From contig NZ_JASCXN010000052.1 of NCBI RefSeq assembly GCF_030010625.1, positions 1 to 34,598 of the forward strand: a stretch of DNA of 34,598 nt, read 5' to 3'. Position 1 is the first letter of the stretch, and each line of letters opens with the position of its first letter. Below are positions 1 to 12,600 of this stretch, piece after piece. A program made the translations under genes and the position numbers. Below the pieces are notes generated by a model. It searched no databases, was not told the origin of the DNA, and saw only the letters and a list, made by a program, of their open reading frames with translations. The stretch is from Streptomyces sp. CC208A. Lineage in GTDB: Bacteria; Actinomycetota; Actinomycetes; Streptomycetales; Streptomycetaceae.

Positions 1-568
1 CCAGCCGCCCGGCCGCGATGGAGCCGGCGCTGCCGCTGAACAGATAGCCCTCGAAGCCCTCCGGCGGAAGGTGCGGCCGGGAGCCGTAGTCGTGGTACAT
101 GACGCCGGTGAACACGCCGGTCCGGCTGCCCTTGAGGGACGTCGGGTCGAGGCCCGCCCGTTCGAGGGCCTCCCAGGCGGTTTCGAGGAGCAGCCGCTGC
201 TGCGGGTCGGCGGCCAGCGCCTCGCGCGGCGACATGCCGAACGGCTCCGGGTCGAACAGGTCGGCGTCGTGCAGGAAGCCGCCCTCCCGGGCGTACGAGG
301 TCCCCGGCGCGTCCGGGTCCGGGTCGTACAGCCGGTCGAGGTCCCAGCCGCGGTTGTCCGGGAAGCCGCCGACCGCGTCCGTCTCCTCGGTCACGAGCCG
401 CCACAGCTGTTCCGGCGAGGCCACCCCTCCCGGGTAGCGGCAGGCCATCGAGACGATCGCGATCGGCTCGTGCTCCTTCTCCTGGGCCTCGCGCAGACGC
501 CTGCGGGCGTCTCGGGCGTCGGAGATGGCCTTCTTGAGGTATTCGCGGAGTTGTACCTCGTCAGCCAC
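1..568 (-). CDS. Modular type I polyketide synthase, N-terminal part (docking domain and KS), runs off left edge
   Basis: The gene starts at a GTG (complement of 566-568) and remains open to the left edge, giving 189 visible residues. Residues 1 to about 30 (starting MADEVQLREYLKKAI) form a charged amphipathic helix typical of PKS N-terminal docking domains. A ketosynthase follows immediately (EPIAIVSMACRYPGG, then DPQQRLLLETAWEA). The window ends before the active-site Cys, so catalytic competence cannot be judged. A weak Shine-Dalgarno GGGAG lies 10 nt upstream. It sits 99 bp downstream of, and on the same strand as, the larger PKS gene, which ends in a matching acidic C-terminal helix. The two proteins therefore probably interact, and this KS would accept the diene chain made by the upstream protein. 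The product of the pathway is not recognisable from this part. Confidence 0.93.
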   Translation of the reverse strand, partial: MADEVQLREYLKKAISDARDARRRLREAQEKEHEPIAIVSMACRYPGGVASPEQLWRLVTEETDAVGGFPDNRGWDLDRLYDPDPDAPGTSYAREGGFLHDADLFDPEPFGMSPREALAADPQQRLLLETAWEALERAGLDPTSLKGSRTGVFTGVMYHDYGSRPHLPPEGFEGYLFSGSAGSIAAGRL

Positions 569-626
569 GTGAACTCAGCTCCCGGGTGTGATGTGGTGCG
601 GTGGGTCGGTCGGTGACGCTTGAGGG

Positions 627-666
627 GGCACGGGCGGCACGGACCGGGGCCCGTGCCACCCGTGCC
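627..666 (-). terminator. 16-bp hairpin between the two PKS genes
   Basis: Arms 627-642 and 651-666 are complementary over 16 positions, with one mismatch in DNA that becomes a G-U pair in the minus-strand RNA. The loop is 8 nt. The hairpin begins 1 nt after the stop codon of the large PKS gene and ends 59 nt before the next PKS start. There is no T-tract, so it could act as a partial terminator, attenuator or mRNA stabiliser in a shared transcript rather than as a full stop. Confidence 0.6.
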
Positions 667-667
667 G

Positions 668-3600
668 TCAGTCGAGGTCGTCGAGGAGCGCGAAGAGCTC
701 CTCGTCGCTCGCGCCGTCGAGGTCCTTGTCGTCGGAGTCGTCGGAGTCGTCGGAGTCGTCGGGTACGCCGGGGGCGGCGGCGCCGGGCGACGGGGCGCCC
801 GGGCCGTTCTCCGCGGCGTGGAGCAGTTCCCGCAGCCTCGCCGCGATCCGGCCCCGTGCCTCCTCGTCCGGTGCCGCCGCCGTGATGGCGGTGTCGAGGC
901 CGGCCAGCGACGCCAGGACGGGGTCGGCGGCCGAGGCGGCGTCCTCCGTGCCCAGCTCGCCGTCGAGGTACGCGGCGAGCGCGGCGGGCGTCGGATGGTC
1001 GAAGACGAGGGTGGCGGGCAGCCGCAGCCCCGTCGCGCGGTTCAGCTGGTTGCGCAGCTCGACCGCGGTGAGGGAGTCGAAGCCCAGGTCCTGGAAGGCG
1101 CGGTCGGCCCCGACGCCGCCGGGGTCGCCGTGCCCGAGGACCCCGGCCACCTGGGCGCGTACGAGATCGGTCAGGACGCGTTCCCGTTCGGCGCCGGTGA
1201 GGGCGGCGAGCCGCCGGGCGAGCGGGACCTCGTCCTGCGTGCCGCCCGCCGCGGCCGTGCCGCGCCTCCTGCCGGTTCCCGCCAGGGCGTGGAGCACCGG
1301 CGGGAGCCGGTCGCCGCCCGCGCGCAGTGCGGCGCGGTCCAGCCTGCTGACGGCGAGCAGCGCCTCGCCCGTGGCGGGGGCCGCGTCGAACAGCGCCGTA
1401 CCGTCGTCGGAGGACAGCGGCAGCAGGCCCACCTTGGCGAGCCGGCGGAGGTCGTTCTCGTCCAGGCCGCCGGAGAGGGTGCTGGCCTCGGCCCACAGGC
1501 CCCAGGCGAGCGAGGTGGCGGGCAGGCCGTGGGCGCGGCGGTGTGCGGCGAGGGCGTCCAGGAAGGTGTTGCCCGCCGCGTAGTTGGCCTGGCCGGCGGT
1601 GCCGAGCAGTCCGGCCAGCGAGGAGTACAGGACGAAGGCCGTCAGGTCCTCGCTGTCGCGGGTGAGGTCGTGCAGGTGCCAGGCCGCGTCGACCTTGGGC
1701 CGCAGCACCTTGGCGAGCTGCTCGTCGGTGAGGCTCGCGGTGACGCCGTCGTCGAGGACGCCCGCCGTGTGGACGACCGCGGTCAGCGGATGCCCGGCCG
1801 GTACGCCGGCCAGGACCTCGCCCAGCGCCTGACGGTCGCTCACGTCACAGGCGGCGAACGAGACGTCGGCGCCGAGTTCGGTCAGGGACGTGCGCAGCTC
1901 CGCGGCGCCGGGTGCCTCGACGCCGCGCCGGCTCAGCAGCAGCAGCCGCCGGGCGCCGTGCTCGGTGACCAGGTGGCGGGCGATCACGGCGCCGAGCGTC
2001 CCGGTCGCCCCGGTGACCAGGACCGTGCCCCGGTCCCAGCGGGGTGCGGCGGCGTCGGTGCCGGAGCCGGTACGCGTCCGGGCCAGGCGCGGTACGGCGA
2101 GTGCCCCGCCGCGTACAGCGACCTGCGGTTCCCCGCTCGCCAGCGCGTCGGCGAGCGACCGTGCCGCCGGGGCGGCGCCGTCCGCCGGGTCGAGGTCGAC
2201 GAGGACGAACCGGCCGGGGTTCTCGGTCTGCGCCGACCTGACCAGGCCCCAGACTCCCGCGTGCGCCAGATCGGTCACGTCGCCGGTCCCGTTCTCGCCC
2301 GCGGCGGCGACCGCGCCCCGGGTGACGACCACGAGCCGTGCCGTCTCCAGGCGGTCGTCCTCCAGCCAGGCCCTGAGGGTCCGCAGGACCCGCCGCGTGG
2401 CCTCGTGGGCCCGCTCCGGCAGGCGGCCGTCGTCGTGCGGCACGTCCGCCGCCGGGCCGCCGACCGGGTCGCCGATCGCGGGCAGGAGCACCACCGGGGG
2501 GACCGTGCCGCCCGCGTCGAGCTCCGCGGCCAGCGCCGCCGGGTCCGCGTGGCACGGCACCTCCGTGCCGAGGCCGAGGCGGTCGTCGCCGAGCACGGCC
2601 CAGCCGGCGCCGGCCGGATCCACGGCGGCCCCGGTGGCCGGGAGCCGTGTCCAGTCGACCCGGAGGAGGCCGTCCCGGGCTGCCCCGCCGCTCGCCTCGC
2701 GCAGGGCGTCGCCGGTCAGCGGGCGCAGCAGCAGCGACTCGAAGGACGCGACCGTCGTGCCCGTGCCGTCGGCGACGGTGAGCGCCGCCTGAAGCGACTC
2801 CTCACCCTGGCCGCCGGGCAGCGAGAGCCGTACCCGGAGCAGGGTCGCCCCGGTGGCGTACAGGCTCACCCCCGACCAGGAGAACGGCAGCCAGGACGGG
2901 CCGTCCCCGGCCACGACGCCGGGCAGCAGCGGATGCAGGGCGGCGTCGAGCAGCGCCGGGTGGAGGCCGTACGCTGCGGCTCCGGCCCGCTGCTCCTCGT
3001 CCAGGGCGACCTCGGCGAAGACCTCGCCGTCGCCCTTCCACGCCCGGCGCAGGCCCCGGAAGGCGGGCCCGTAGGCGTAGCCGGCTCCGGCAAGGCGTTC
3101 GTACGCCCCGTCGAGCGGGACCTCGACGGCACCGGCCGGCGGCCACACCAGCAGCCCGCCGTCGTCGGGCCCGGCCCCGCCCCGCGTGAGCAGGCCCTCG
3201 GCGTGCAGCGTCCACGGCTGCCCGCCCCCGGCGTCCTCGGCGCCTTCGCCCGCTTCGAGCCGGTCGACGCCGTCGGGGCTCGCGTACACCGACACCGGCC
3301 GCGCCCCGGACGTGCCGTCCGGCTCGCCCACGACGACCTGGAGCCGCAGGCCGCCCCGCTCGGGCAGCACCAGCGGCGCCGTCAGGGTCAGGTCCTCGAC
3401 CCGGTCGCACCCGACCTGTTCGCCGGCCCGCAGCGCGAGCTCCAGCAGCGCCGTGCCGGGCAGCAGCACGGTGCCGTGCACGGCGTGGTCCTCCAGCCAG
3501 GGGTGACCGCCCCGGGAGACACGCCCGGTGAGCAGGTACGCGTCACGGTCGGCGACCCGTACCGCCGCGCCCAGCAGGGGGTGTCCTGCGGCGGTGAGCC

Positions 3601-6600
3601 CGAGCCCCGCGGCGTCGCCGGGGTCGGTGGCCCCCTCCAGCCAGTAGCGGCCGTGCTGGAAGGCGTACGTGGGCAGGTCGACCCGGCGCGCCCCGGGGAA
3701 GTCGGCCGGGGGCGTGCCGGGCCGCGCGCCGCGCAGCCGTACGGCGGTCAGGGCGGCTGTGACCGAGGCGGCCTCGGGCCGGCCGGCCCGCAGGAGGGGG
3801 ACGGCGGATCCGGCGTCCCCGGTCAGGCAGTCCTGGACCATGGCGGTGAGCACGCCGTCGGGGCCGACCTCGACGTACTCGGTGACGCCCGCGGCCTCCA
3901 GGGTGCGGACGCCGTCGAGGAAGCGGACGGTCCCGCGGATGTGGGAGGCCCAGTAGTCGGGCGAGGCGAGCTGCTCCGCCGTCGCGAGCCCGCCCGTCAC
4001 GTTCGACACGACCGGGATCCGGGGCTCGGAGAAGGCCAGGCCCGCCGCGACCGCGCGGAACTCGTCGAGCACCTCGTCCATGTGCGGGGAGTGGAAGGCG
4101 TGGCTGACCGGCAGCCGCTTGGTCCTGCGGCCCCGTTCGCGCCAGAGGGCGGCGATCTCGTCGACGACGGCCGCGTCGCCCGAGACGACCGTCGCCCGGG
4201 GCCCGTTGATCCCGGCGATCGCGACGGCGTCCTCTTCGTACCGGGCGAGGACCTCCCGCACCTCTTCCTCACCGGCCTGCAGCGCGGCCATCGCGCCGCC
4301 TTCCCGGGCGGCCTGCATCAGCCGGCCGCGCTCGGCGACGAGCGTGCAGGCGTCGGCCAGGCCGAGGACTCCGGACAGATGGGCGGCGGTGACCTCCCCG
4401 ATGGAGTGGCCGAGGAGGAAGTCGGGGGCGAGGCCGTGGTGTTCGAGCAGCCGGAAGAGGGCCACCTCGACGGCGAACAGCGCGGACTGGGTGAAGACGG
4501 TCTGGTCGATCAGCGCCGAGTCCGCGGACCCGGCGGGCGCGAACAGCACGCCCTTGAGCGGGCGGACGAGTTCGGTGTCCAGGTGCGCGCACACCTCGTC
4601 CAGGGCCCGCGCGAACACCGGCTCCGTCTCGTACAGTTCACGTCCCATGCCGAGGCGCTGGCTGCCCTGTCCGGTGAGGAGGAACGCGGTCTTCCCCCTC
4701 CGGCCGGCGCCCACGCGGACCACCGACGGGGCGTTCTCGCCGCGGGCGAGCGCGTCGAGCCCGCCGAGCAGCTCCTCCCGTCCCGTGCCCACGACGGCCG
4801 CGCGGTGCTCAAGCAGGGCGCGGGCGGTCAGCGAGTGGCCGACGTCGGCCGGGTCGAGCTCGGGGCGGTCGGTCAGATGGCGGTGCAGACGCGCGGCCTG
4901 CTGCCGCAGCGCCGTCTCGTCCTTGGCGGACAGCACCCAGGGCAGCGCCCGCCCGGTGATGCCGTCGGTGCCGTCGGTGCCGTCGACCGGGGGACGCGGC
5001 GCCGACGGCTCCGCCGGCGCCTGCTCGACGATGACGTGCGCGTTGGTGCCGCTGATGCCGAAGGACGACACCCCGGCCCGGGCCGGGCGGCCGGTCTCGG
5101 GCCACGGCGTGGCCTCGGCCAGCAGCTCGACCGCGCCGGACTCCCAGTCGATGTGGGTCGAGGGGTTCTCCGCGTGCAGCGACCTCGGCAGCACGCCGTG
5201 CCGCATGGCCTGGATCATCTTGATGATCCCGCCGACCCCGGCCGCGGCCTGGGCGTGCCCGATGTTGGACTTGAGGGAGCCGAGGTACAGCGGCCTGCCG
5301 CCGTCCCGCTCCTGGCCGTACGTCGCGAGCAGCGCCTGCGCCTCGATCGGGTCGCCGAGGGTGGTGCCGGTGCCGTGCGCCTCGACCGCGTCGACGTCGG
5401 AGGGCCGAAGGCCGGCGTTGGCGAGCGCCTGGCGGATGACGCGTTCCTGCGAGGGTCCGTTCGGGGCGGTCAGGCCGTTGGAGGCGCCGTCCTGGTTCAC
5501 GGCGGAGCCGCGTATCACCGCCAGGATCCGGTGGCCGTTGCGCCGGGCGTCCGAAAGCCGCTCCACCAGGAGCAGCCCGACCCCCTCCGACCAGCCCGTG
5601 CCGCTCGCGTCGGCGGAGAACGAACGGCACCGGCCGTCCTCGGACAGGCCGCGCTGACGGGAGAACTCCACGAAGACGTTGGGGCCCGACATCACGGTGA
5701 CACCGCCCGCGAGCGCCAGGTCGCACTCGCCCTGGCGCAGCGCGTTCGCCGCGAGGTGGAGCGCCACCAGGGAGGACGAGCAGGCGGTGTCGACGGTGAC
5801 GGCGGGGCCTTCGAGCCCGTACGTGTACGCCAGCCGCCCGGAGACGACGCTGGACAGGTTGCCCGCGAGCAGGAAGCCCTCGAACTCCTCGGGGCTCCGG
5901 GCGAGCCGGGACGCGTAGTCGTCGTACATGGCGCCCGTGAAGACGCCGGTGCCGCTGCCCCGCAGCTCGGCGGGGTCGATGCCGGCGCTCTCGAAGGTCT
6001 CCCAGGCGGTCTCCAGGAGCAGCCGCTGCTGCGGGTCGGTGGCGATGGCCTCGCGCGGAGACATGCCGAAGAACGCCGGGTCGAACTGGTCGGCCTCGTA
6101 CAGGAATCCGCCGTGGCGGGTGTACGAGGTCCCCGGCGCGTCCGGGTCCGGGTCGTACAGGGCGTCGAGGTCCCAGCCGCGGTTCGCGGGGAACTCGCCG
6201 ATCGCGTCGACCCCGTCGGCCACCAGCCGCCACAGGTCCTCGGGCGAGCGCACCCCGCCGGGGAAGCGGCAGGCCATGCCGACGACGGCGATCGGTTCGT
6301 CGGCGGTGGCCCCGGCCCGCCGCACCCGGGCCGGGACCGCCGCCGCGGCCCCCTCGCCGGCGACGCGCTCGTGCAGATGGGCCGCGAGCGCCGCGGGCGA
6401 GGGGTGGTCGAAGACGGTGGTCGCGGGCAGCCGCAGACCGGTGGCCGCGTTGAGCCGGTTGCGCAGCTCGACACCGGCCAGCGAGTCGAACCCGAGCTCC
6501 TTGAAGGCCCGTTCGGGGTCGAGGCGGTCGGCGTCGGAGTGGCCGAGCACCCCGGCGACCACGGTGCGCACGAGTTCCAGGACGGCGCCCGGCCGCTCCT

Positions 6601-9600
6601 CCTCCGGCAGGGCGGCGATCCGCCGGCCCCACGAGCCGTCGCCGGCCGCCGGGCCCGCCGCGGCCGCCCGCGCCGTGCGCCGGGGGCGTACCAGGCCGCG
6701 CAGGACCGCGGGCGGCAGGCCGTCCGTGCCGCGCACCCGGGACGGATCGAGCAGGGCGGGCACGGCGAGGGCCTCGCCGGTCGCGAGGACGGCATCGAGG
6801 AGCGTGAGCCCGGTGTCCGGGTCGAGCGGGGTCACCCCGCTCCTGGCCCAGCGCGCCAGGTCGGCCTCGCCGAGGTGCGCCCCCATGCCGTGGGTGCCGT
6901 CCCACAGGCCCCAGGCCAGCGAGGTGGCGGGCAGGCCGAGGGCGCGGCGGTGTGCGGCGAGCGCGTCGAGATAGGTGTTGGCGGCGGCGTAGTTGGCCTG
7001 CCCCGCGGTGCCGGTGATGCCGGACACCGAGGAGAAGAGCACGAAGGCGCGCAGGTCCAGGCCGCGGGTCAGCTCGTGCAGGTGGCGGGCGGCGTCGGCC
7101 TTGGGCCGCATCACGGTCCGCAGCCGTCCGGCGTCGAGCGACTCCACCGTGGCGTCGTCGAGCACGCCCGCCGTGTGCACGACGGCGGTCAGCGGGTGGT
7201 CGGCTTCGACCCGCGCCAACAGCGCCTCCACCGCGTCGCGTTCGGAGACGTCGGCGGCCACCACGGCCACCCGGGCCCCCAGGCCGGTGAGTTCGGAGAC
7301 GAGGGCGTCGGCGCCCGGTGTGTCCGTCCCCCGGCGGCTGACCAGCATCAGCCGCCGTGCGCCGTGCGCGGCCACGAGGTGGCGGGCGACGAGACCGCCG
7401 AGGCCGCCGGTGCCGCCCGTGATCAGGACGGTCCCTTCCGGGTCGAGGACGGGCTGCCGGCCGTCGCCGGCGCCGGCCCGGTCGTGCCGGGTCAGACGGG
7501 GCACGTGCAGGGCGTCGCCGCGGAGGGCGAGCTGGGGTTCCCCGGTGGCCACGGCGGCGCGTACGAGCGCGTCGTCGGCCTCGCGGTGGCCGTCGACGTC
7601 CAGGAGCACCAGCCGGCCGGGGTGTTCGGACTGCGCGGAGCGGATCAGACCCCACACGGGAGCCTCGGCCAGGCCGGTGACCCGGTCGCCGGGCAGCGCG
7701 GCGACGGCGTGCTCGGTCATGAGCACCAGCCGGGAGCCGTCGAACCGCTCGTCGGCCAGCCACCGCCGGACGAACCCCAGGACCCGGTGGGTGAGGACGT
7801 ACGGGTCGTGCGTGTCGTGACCCTCCCGGTCCCGGTCCTCTCGGTCCCGGCCCCGGTCCTCTCGGTCCCGGTCCCGGTCCTCCCGGTCCCGGTCCTCCTC
7901 GGCCTCCGGGCCGAGTTCGCCGACGCGTACGAGGAGGACGTCGGCGTCCCGGACCTCGGACGGCGGCCCGGTGACCGGGGTGATCCGGACGTCGGCGCCG
8001 TCACCGGGCGCGACGGCGGGCCAGCTCACCCGGAAGAGCCCGTCGGCGGACTTTCCGCCCTCCGGCCGGGGGAGCCGGTCCCTGGCGACGGGCCGCAGGG
8101 CGAGCGACTCGACGGTGGCGACGGGCGTTCCCGCGCCGTCGGCGACGAGCAGCGCGACCGTGTCGGTGCCGACGGGCGTCATGCGGACCCGTACCGCCGT
8201 CGCGCCCGCCGCGTACAGCGTGGTGCCCGTCCACGCGAACGGCAGCGGGATCATGCCCGGCCGGTCCGCGTCGGCCGCGTCGAGGACGAGCGGGTGGAGC
8301 ACCGCGTCCAGCAGCGCCGGGTGGATGCCGAAGCGGGCGGCGGCCTCGTGCTGGTCGGCGTCCAGCGCGACCTCGGCGTACGTCTCGCCGCCTGCGCCCC
8401 GCCAGACGGCGCGCAGCCCCTGGAAGACGGGCCCGTACTCGTAGCCCAGGGCGGCCAGCCGCTCGTACACGCCGTCGAGCGGCTCCGCGACCGCGCCCGC
8501 CGGCGGCCACTCGGCCAGGCCGTCCCCCGCCGGGGGAGCGGAGGGGGCGGGGCCGGTGGCCAGCGCGCCCGAGACGTGCCGGGTCCACGGCCGCGGCTCG
8601 TCGGAGGCGGCGGCACCGGACGCGGGGTCGGGCTGCGAGTGGATCGTGAAGGACCGCAGCCCGGACGCGTCCGCCGGTGCGACCGCCACCTGGACGCGCA
8701 CCCCCTCACGCCCGGCGAGCACCAGGGGCGCCTCCAGGGTGAGTTCGGCGAGCTGCCCGGCACCGGCCTGGTCGCCCGCCGCGACGGCGAGTTCGAGGAA
8801 GGCGGTGGCGGGCACGAGCACGGTCCCGCCGATGCGGTGGTCGGCGAGCCACGGGTGGCTGCCCAGCGAAAGCCGGCTGGTGAGCAGCAGCTCCTCGCGC
8901 TCGGCGAGCTCGACCGCCGTGCCGAGCAGCGGGTGTCCCGCGGGGTCGACGCCGAGGCTGCGGGCGTCCGTACGGGGCTCCGCCGTCAGCCAGTAGTGCT
9001 CGCGCTGGAAGGCGTACGTGGGCAGCTCGACGCGCGCGGCCCCCGGGTACAGCGCCGCGAGGTCCCAGCGCGCCCCCACGGTGTGGGCGCGGGCGAGACC
9101 GGCGGCGAGCGTCTCGTTCTCGGGGCGGCCCGCCCGCAGGAGGGCGAGGGCGGTGGAGTCCCCGGAGGCGAACGAGCCCGCCGCCATGGCGGTCAGGACG
9201 GCGTCGGGACCGACCTCGACGAAGACGGTGGTGCCGTCGGCCTCCAGGGTGCGGACGGCGTCGTGGAACCGTACGGCCTCCCGGATCTGCCCCACCCAGT
9301 AGTCGGGGGAGGCGAGTTCGGCCTCGGCCGCGACGGCACCGGTCACGGTCGACACGACCGGTATGCGCGGGGCGTGGTACGTCAGCGAGGCCGCGACCTC
9401 GCGGAACTCGTCGAGCACGTCGTCCATGTGCGGCGAGTGGAAGGCGTGGCTGACCCGCAGCCTGCGGCTCTTGCGCCCGCGCCCGGTCCAGAGCTCCGCG
9501 AGCTCCTCGGCGGCGTCCGCGTCGCCGGAGACGACGACGGAGTCCGGCCCGTTGACGGCGGCGAGGGCGAGCCGGCCGGCGTAGGCGGCCAGGGTCGGCG

Positions 9601-12600
9601 CGAGCTCCGCCTCCGCCGCCTGGATCGCGATCATCGCCCCGCCGGGGCGCGCCGCCTGCATGAGCCGGCCGCGGGCCGCCACCAGCGCGGCCGCGTCCTC
9701 CAGCGAGAGCACCCCCGCGACATGGGCGGCGGCGAGCTCTCCGACGGAGTGGCCGGCCACCGCGTCGGGGACGAGCCCGTCCTGCTCCAGCAGCCGGAAG
9801 AGCGCCACTTCCAGGGCGAACAGCGCGGGCTGCGTGTAACGGGTCTCGTGCAGCACCCCGCCCGCGGCGTCCTCGGTGCCCGCCGTGTCCTCGGTGTCCT
9901 CGGCGAACATCACCTCGCGCAAGGGACGGTCCAGGTACGGGTCGAGGGCCGCGCACACCGCGTCCAGCGCGGCGGCGAACCCCGGCCGCGTCTCGTACAG
10001 CTCACGCCCCATGCCGGCGCGCTGGGCCCCCTGACCGGTGAAGAGGAAGGCCGTGCGCCCGGCGCGGGCCGCGCTGCCGGTCACGACCCGCGGGTCGTCC
10101 GCGCCGGAGCCGAGGGCGTCGAGCCCGGCGAGCAGCTCCTCGGTGGTGCGGCCGGTCACGACGGCCCGCTCGTCCCAGGTCGCGCGGGTGGTGGCGAGGG
10201 AGTGGCCGACGTCCTCGGGGCGTACCCCGGGCCGGTCGGCGAGGTGGGCGCGCAGACGCACGGCCTGGGCGCGCAGGGCGGTCTCGTCGCGGGCGGAGAG
10301 GGGCCAGAGGACGGGTACGCCGCCGGCGGAAGGCCCGGCCGCCCCGGCGGTCTCCTCGGGCTCCGCGACAGGCGCCTCGACGGCCGCCTCGACGGCCGCC
10401 TCGACGGCCGCCTCGACGGCCGCCTCGACGGCCTCCTCCAGGACGACGTGGGCGTTCGTACCGCTGATGCCGAACGAGGAGACGGCGGCCCGGCGCGGAC
10501 CCCCCGTCCCGGGCCACGGTCGCGCCTCGGCGAGCAGCTCGACGGCGCCGGAGGACCAGTCGACGCGCGGGGTCGGCTCGCTGACGTGCAGGGTCCTGGG
10601 CAGCACCCCGTGCCGCATGGCCTGCACCATCTTGATGACCCCGCCGACCCCGGCGGCGGCCTGCGCATGCCCGATGTTCGACTTCAGCGAGCCCAGATAC
10701 ACCGGCCCCCGCTCCTGGCCGTGCTCCCGCCGCCCGCGCCCGTAGGTGGCCAGGATCGCCTCGGCCTCGATCGGGTCGCCGAGCCGGGTACCGGTGCCGT
10801 GCGCCTCGACCGCGTCCACGTCGGCCGGGGTGAGCCGGGCGTCGGCGAGGGCCTGACGGATGACACGCTGCTGCGAGGGCCCGTTGGGCGCGGTCAGACC
10901 GTTCGACGCACCGTCCTGGTTGATCGCGGAGCCACGGAGCACGGCGAGGACCTGGTGCCCGTTCCGCCGCGCGTCGGACAGCCTCTCGACCAGCAGCAGG
11001 CCCACGCCCTCGGCCCACGACGTGCCGTCCGCGTCCGCCGAGAACGACTTGCTGCGCCCGTCCGCCGCCAGACCGCGCTGCCGGGAGAACTCGACGAACA
11101 TCCCGGGCGCCGACATCACGGTCACACCCCCGGCCAGCGCGAGCGTCGTCTCGCCCTGGCGCAGGGACCGCACGGCCATGTGCAGCGCCACCAGCGACGA
11201 CGAGCAGGCGGTGTCCACGGTGACGGCGGGCCCGACGAGCCCCAGCTGGTAGGCGATGCGGCCGGACATGACGCTGCTGGTGCTGCCGGTGAGCAGATGG
11301 CCCTCGACGCTCCGGGGCGCCTCGTGCAGCCGGGGCCCGTAGTCGAGCGCGGTGGCCCCGACGAACACCCCGGTCCGGCTGCCGGCCAGGCTGCGGGGAT
11401 CGATACCGGCCCGCTCGACCGCCTCCCAGGCGGTTTCGAGGAGCAGCCGCTGCTGCGGGTCCATGGCGAGCGCCTCGCGCGGCGAGATCCCGAAGAACCC
11501 AGCGTCGAACAGGCCCGCGTCGTGCAGGAACCCGCCCTCCCGCACCGAACTCCTGCCGGTCCTGTCCGGGTCCTGGTCGTACAGGTCCTCGTCCCAGCCG
11601 CGGTCCACCGGGAAACCGGAGATCGCGTCACGGCCCTCGGCGACGAGGTTCCACAGATCCTCGGGCGAGGCGACGCCGCCGGGGTAGCGGCAGGCCATGG
11701 AGACGATCGCGATGGGCTCGGCGTCGTCGCCCGTACCGGGCCCGGCAAGACCGTCGTCCTCGTCCTCGTCCGGTGACCCGGTCAACTCGGCCTCGATGTA
11801 GGCGATGAGGGCGGCGGGCGTGGGATGGTCGAAGAGCAGACCGCTGGGCAGCCGCAGTCCACTGGCGGCACCGAGCCGGTTGCGCAGCTCCACCGCCATG
11901 AGCGAGTCGAAACCGAGGTCCTTGAACGGCAGCCGGAGGTCGACGCGCTGGTCCTCGCCGTACTCCAGGACGGCGGCGATGTGCGCGGACACGAGCCCGG
12001 CGACGGCCCGCCCGTCACGCGGCGGCTCGGGCAGGGGCGCACGCTCGGGGAGGGCAGGGGGGACCGCCGGAGCGGTCGGCGACGGCCGGCCGTCGATCCA
12101 GTGGTGGCGGCGCTGGAAGGCGTAGGTGGGGAGGGGGACGCGGTGGGCGGTGGTTGCGGTGGAGGTGCTGGTCCAGTCGATGTCGGTGCCGTGGACGAAG
12201 AGGGTGGCGAGGGCGGTGAGGAGGCTCTGTGTCTCGTCACGGTTCTTGCGGAGGGCAGGGACGGCGATGTCGGCTTCGTCGACCATGGCGGTCAGGACGC
12301 CGTCGGGTCCGAGTTCGAGGAGTGTGGTGGCTCCTTCCGCCTTCAGCGTCTGAAGGGCGTCGGCGAAGCGGACGGCCTGGCGGACTTGTTGGGTCCAGTA
12401 GTCGGGGGTGCGCAGGTCGGTTGCGGTGGCGAGTTGTCCGGTGAGGGTGGAGACGACGGGGATGTGTGGGGGGTGGTAGGTGAGGGTGGCGGCGGTGGCC
12501 CGGAACTCCTCCAGCATGGGGTCCATGTGGGGGGAGTGGAAGGCGTGGCTGACGGTGAGCCGGCGTGTTGTGAAGCCGAGGTGTTCTGCCTGGGTGGCGA

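Noticed and set aside
4809..7763. A 984-codon minus-strand frame inside the PKS gene
   Set aside because: It is a shifted frame of the PKS coding sequence, Arg/Pro/Gly-rich, with no motifs; the true frame shows continuous PKS domains.
620..11776. A 3,718-codon open frame on the plus strand
   Set aside because: It is fully antisense to the PKS gene. Stop codons are rare on the opposite strand of very GC-rich genes, and its translation is low-complexity (G, R, V, A, P) without domains.
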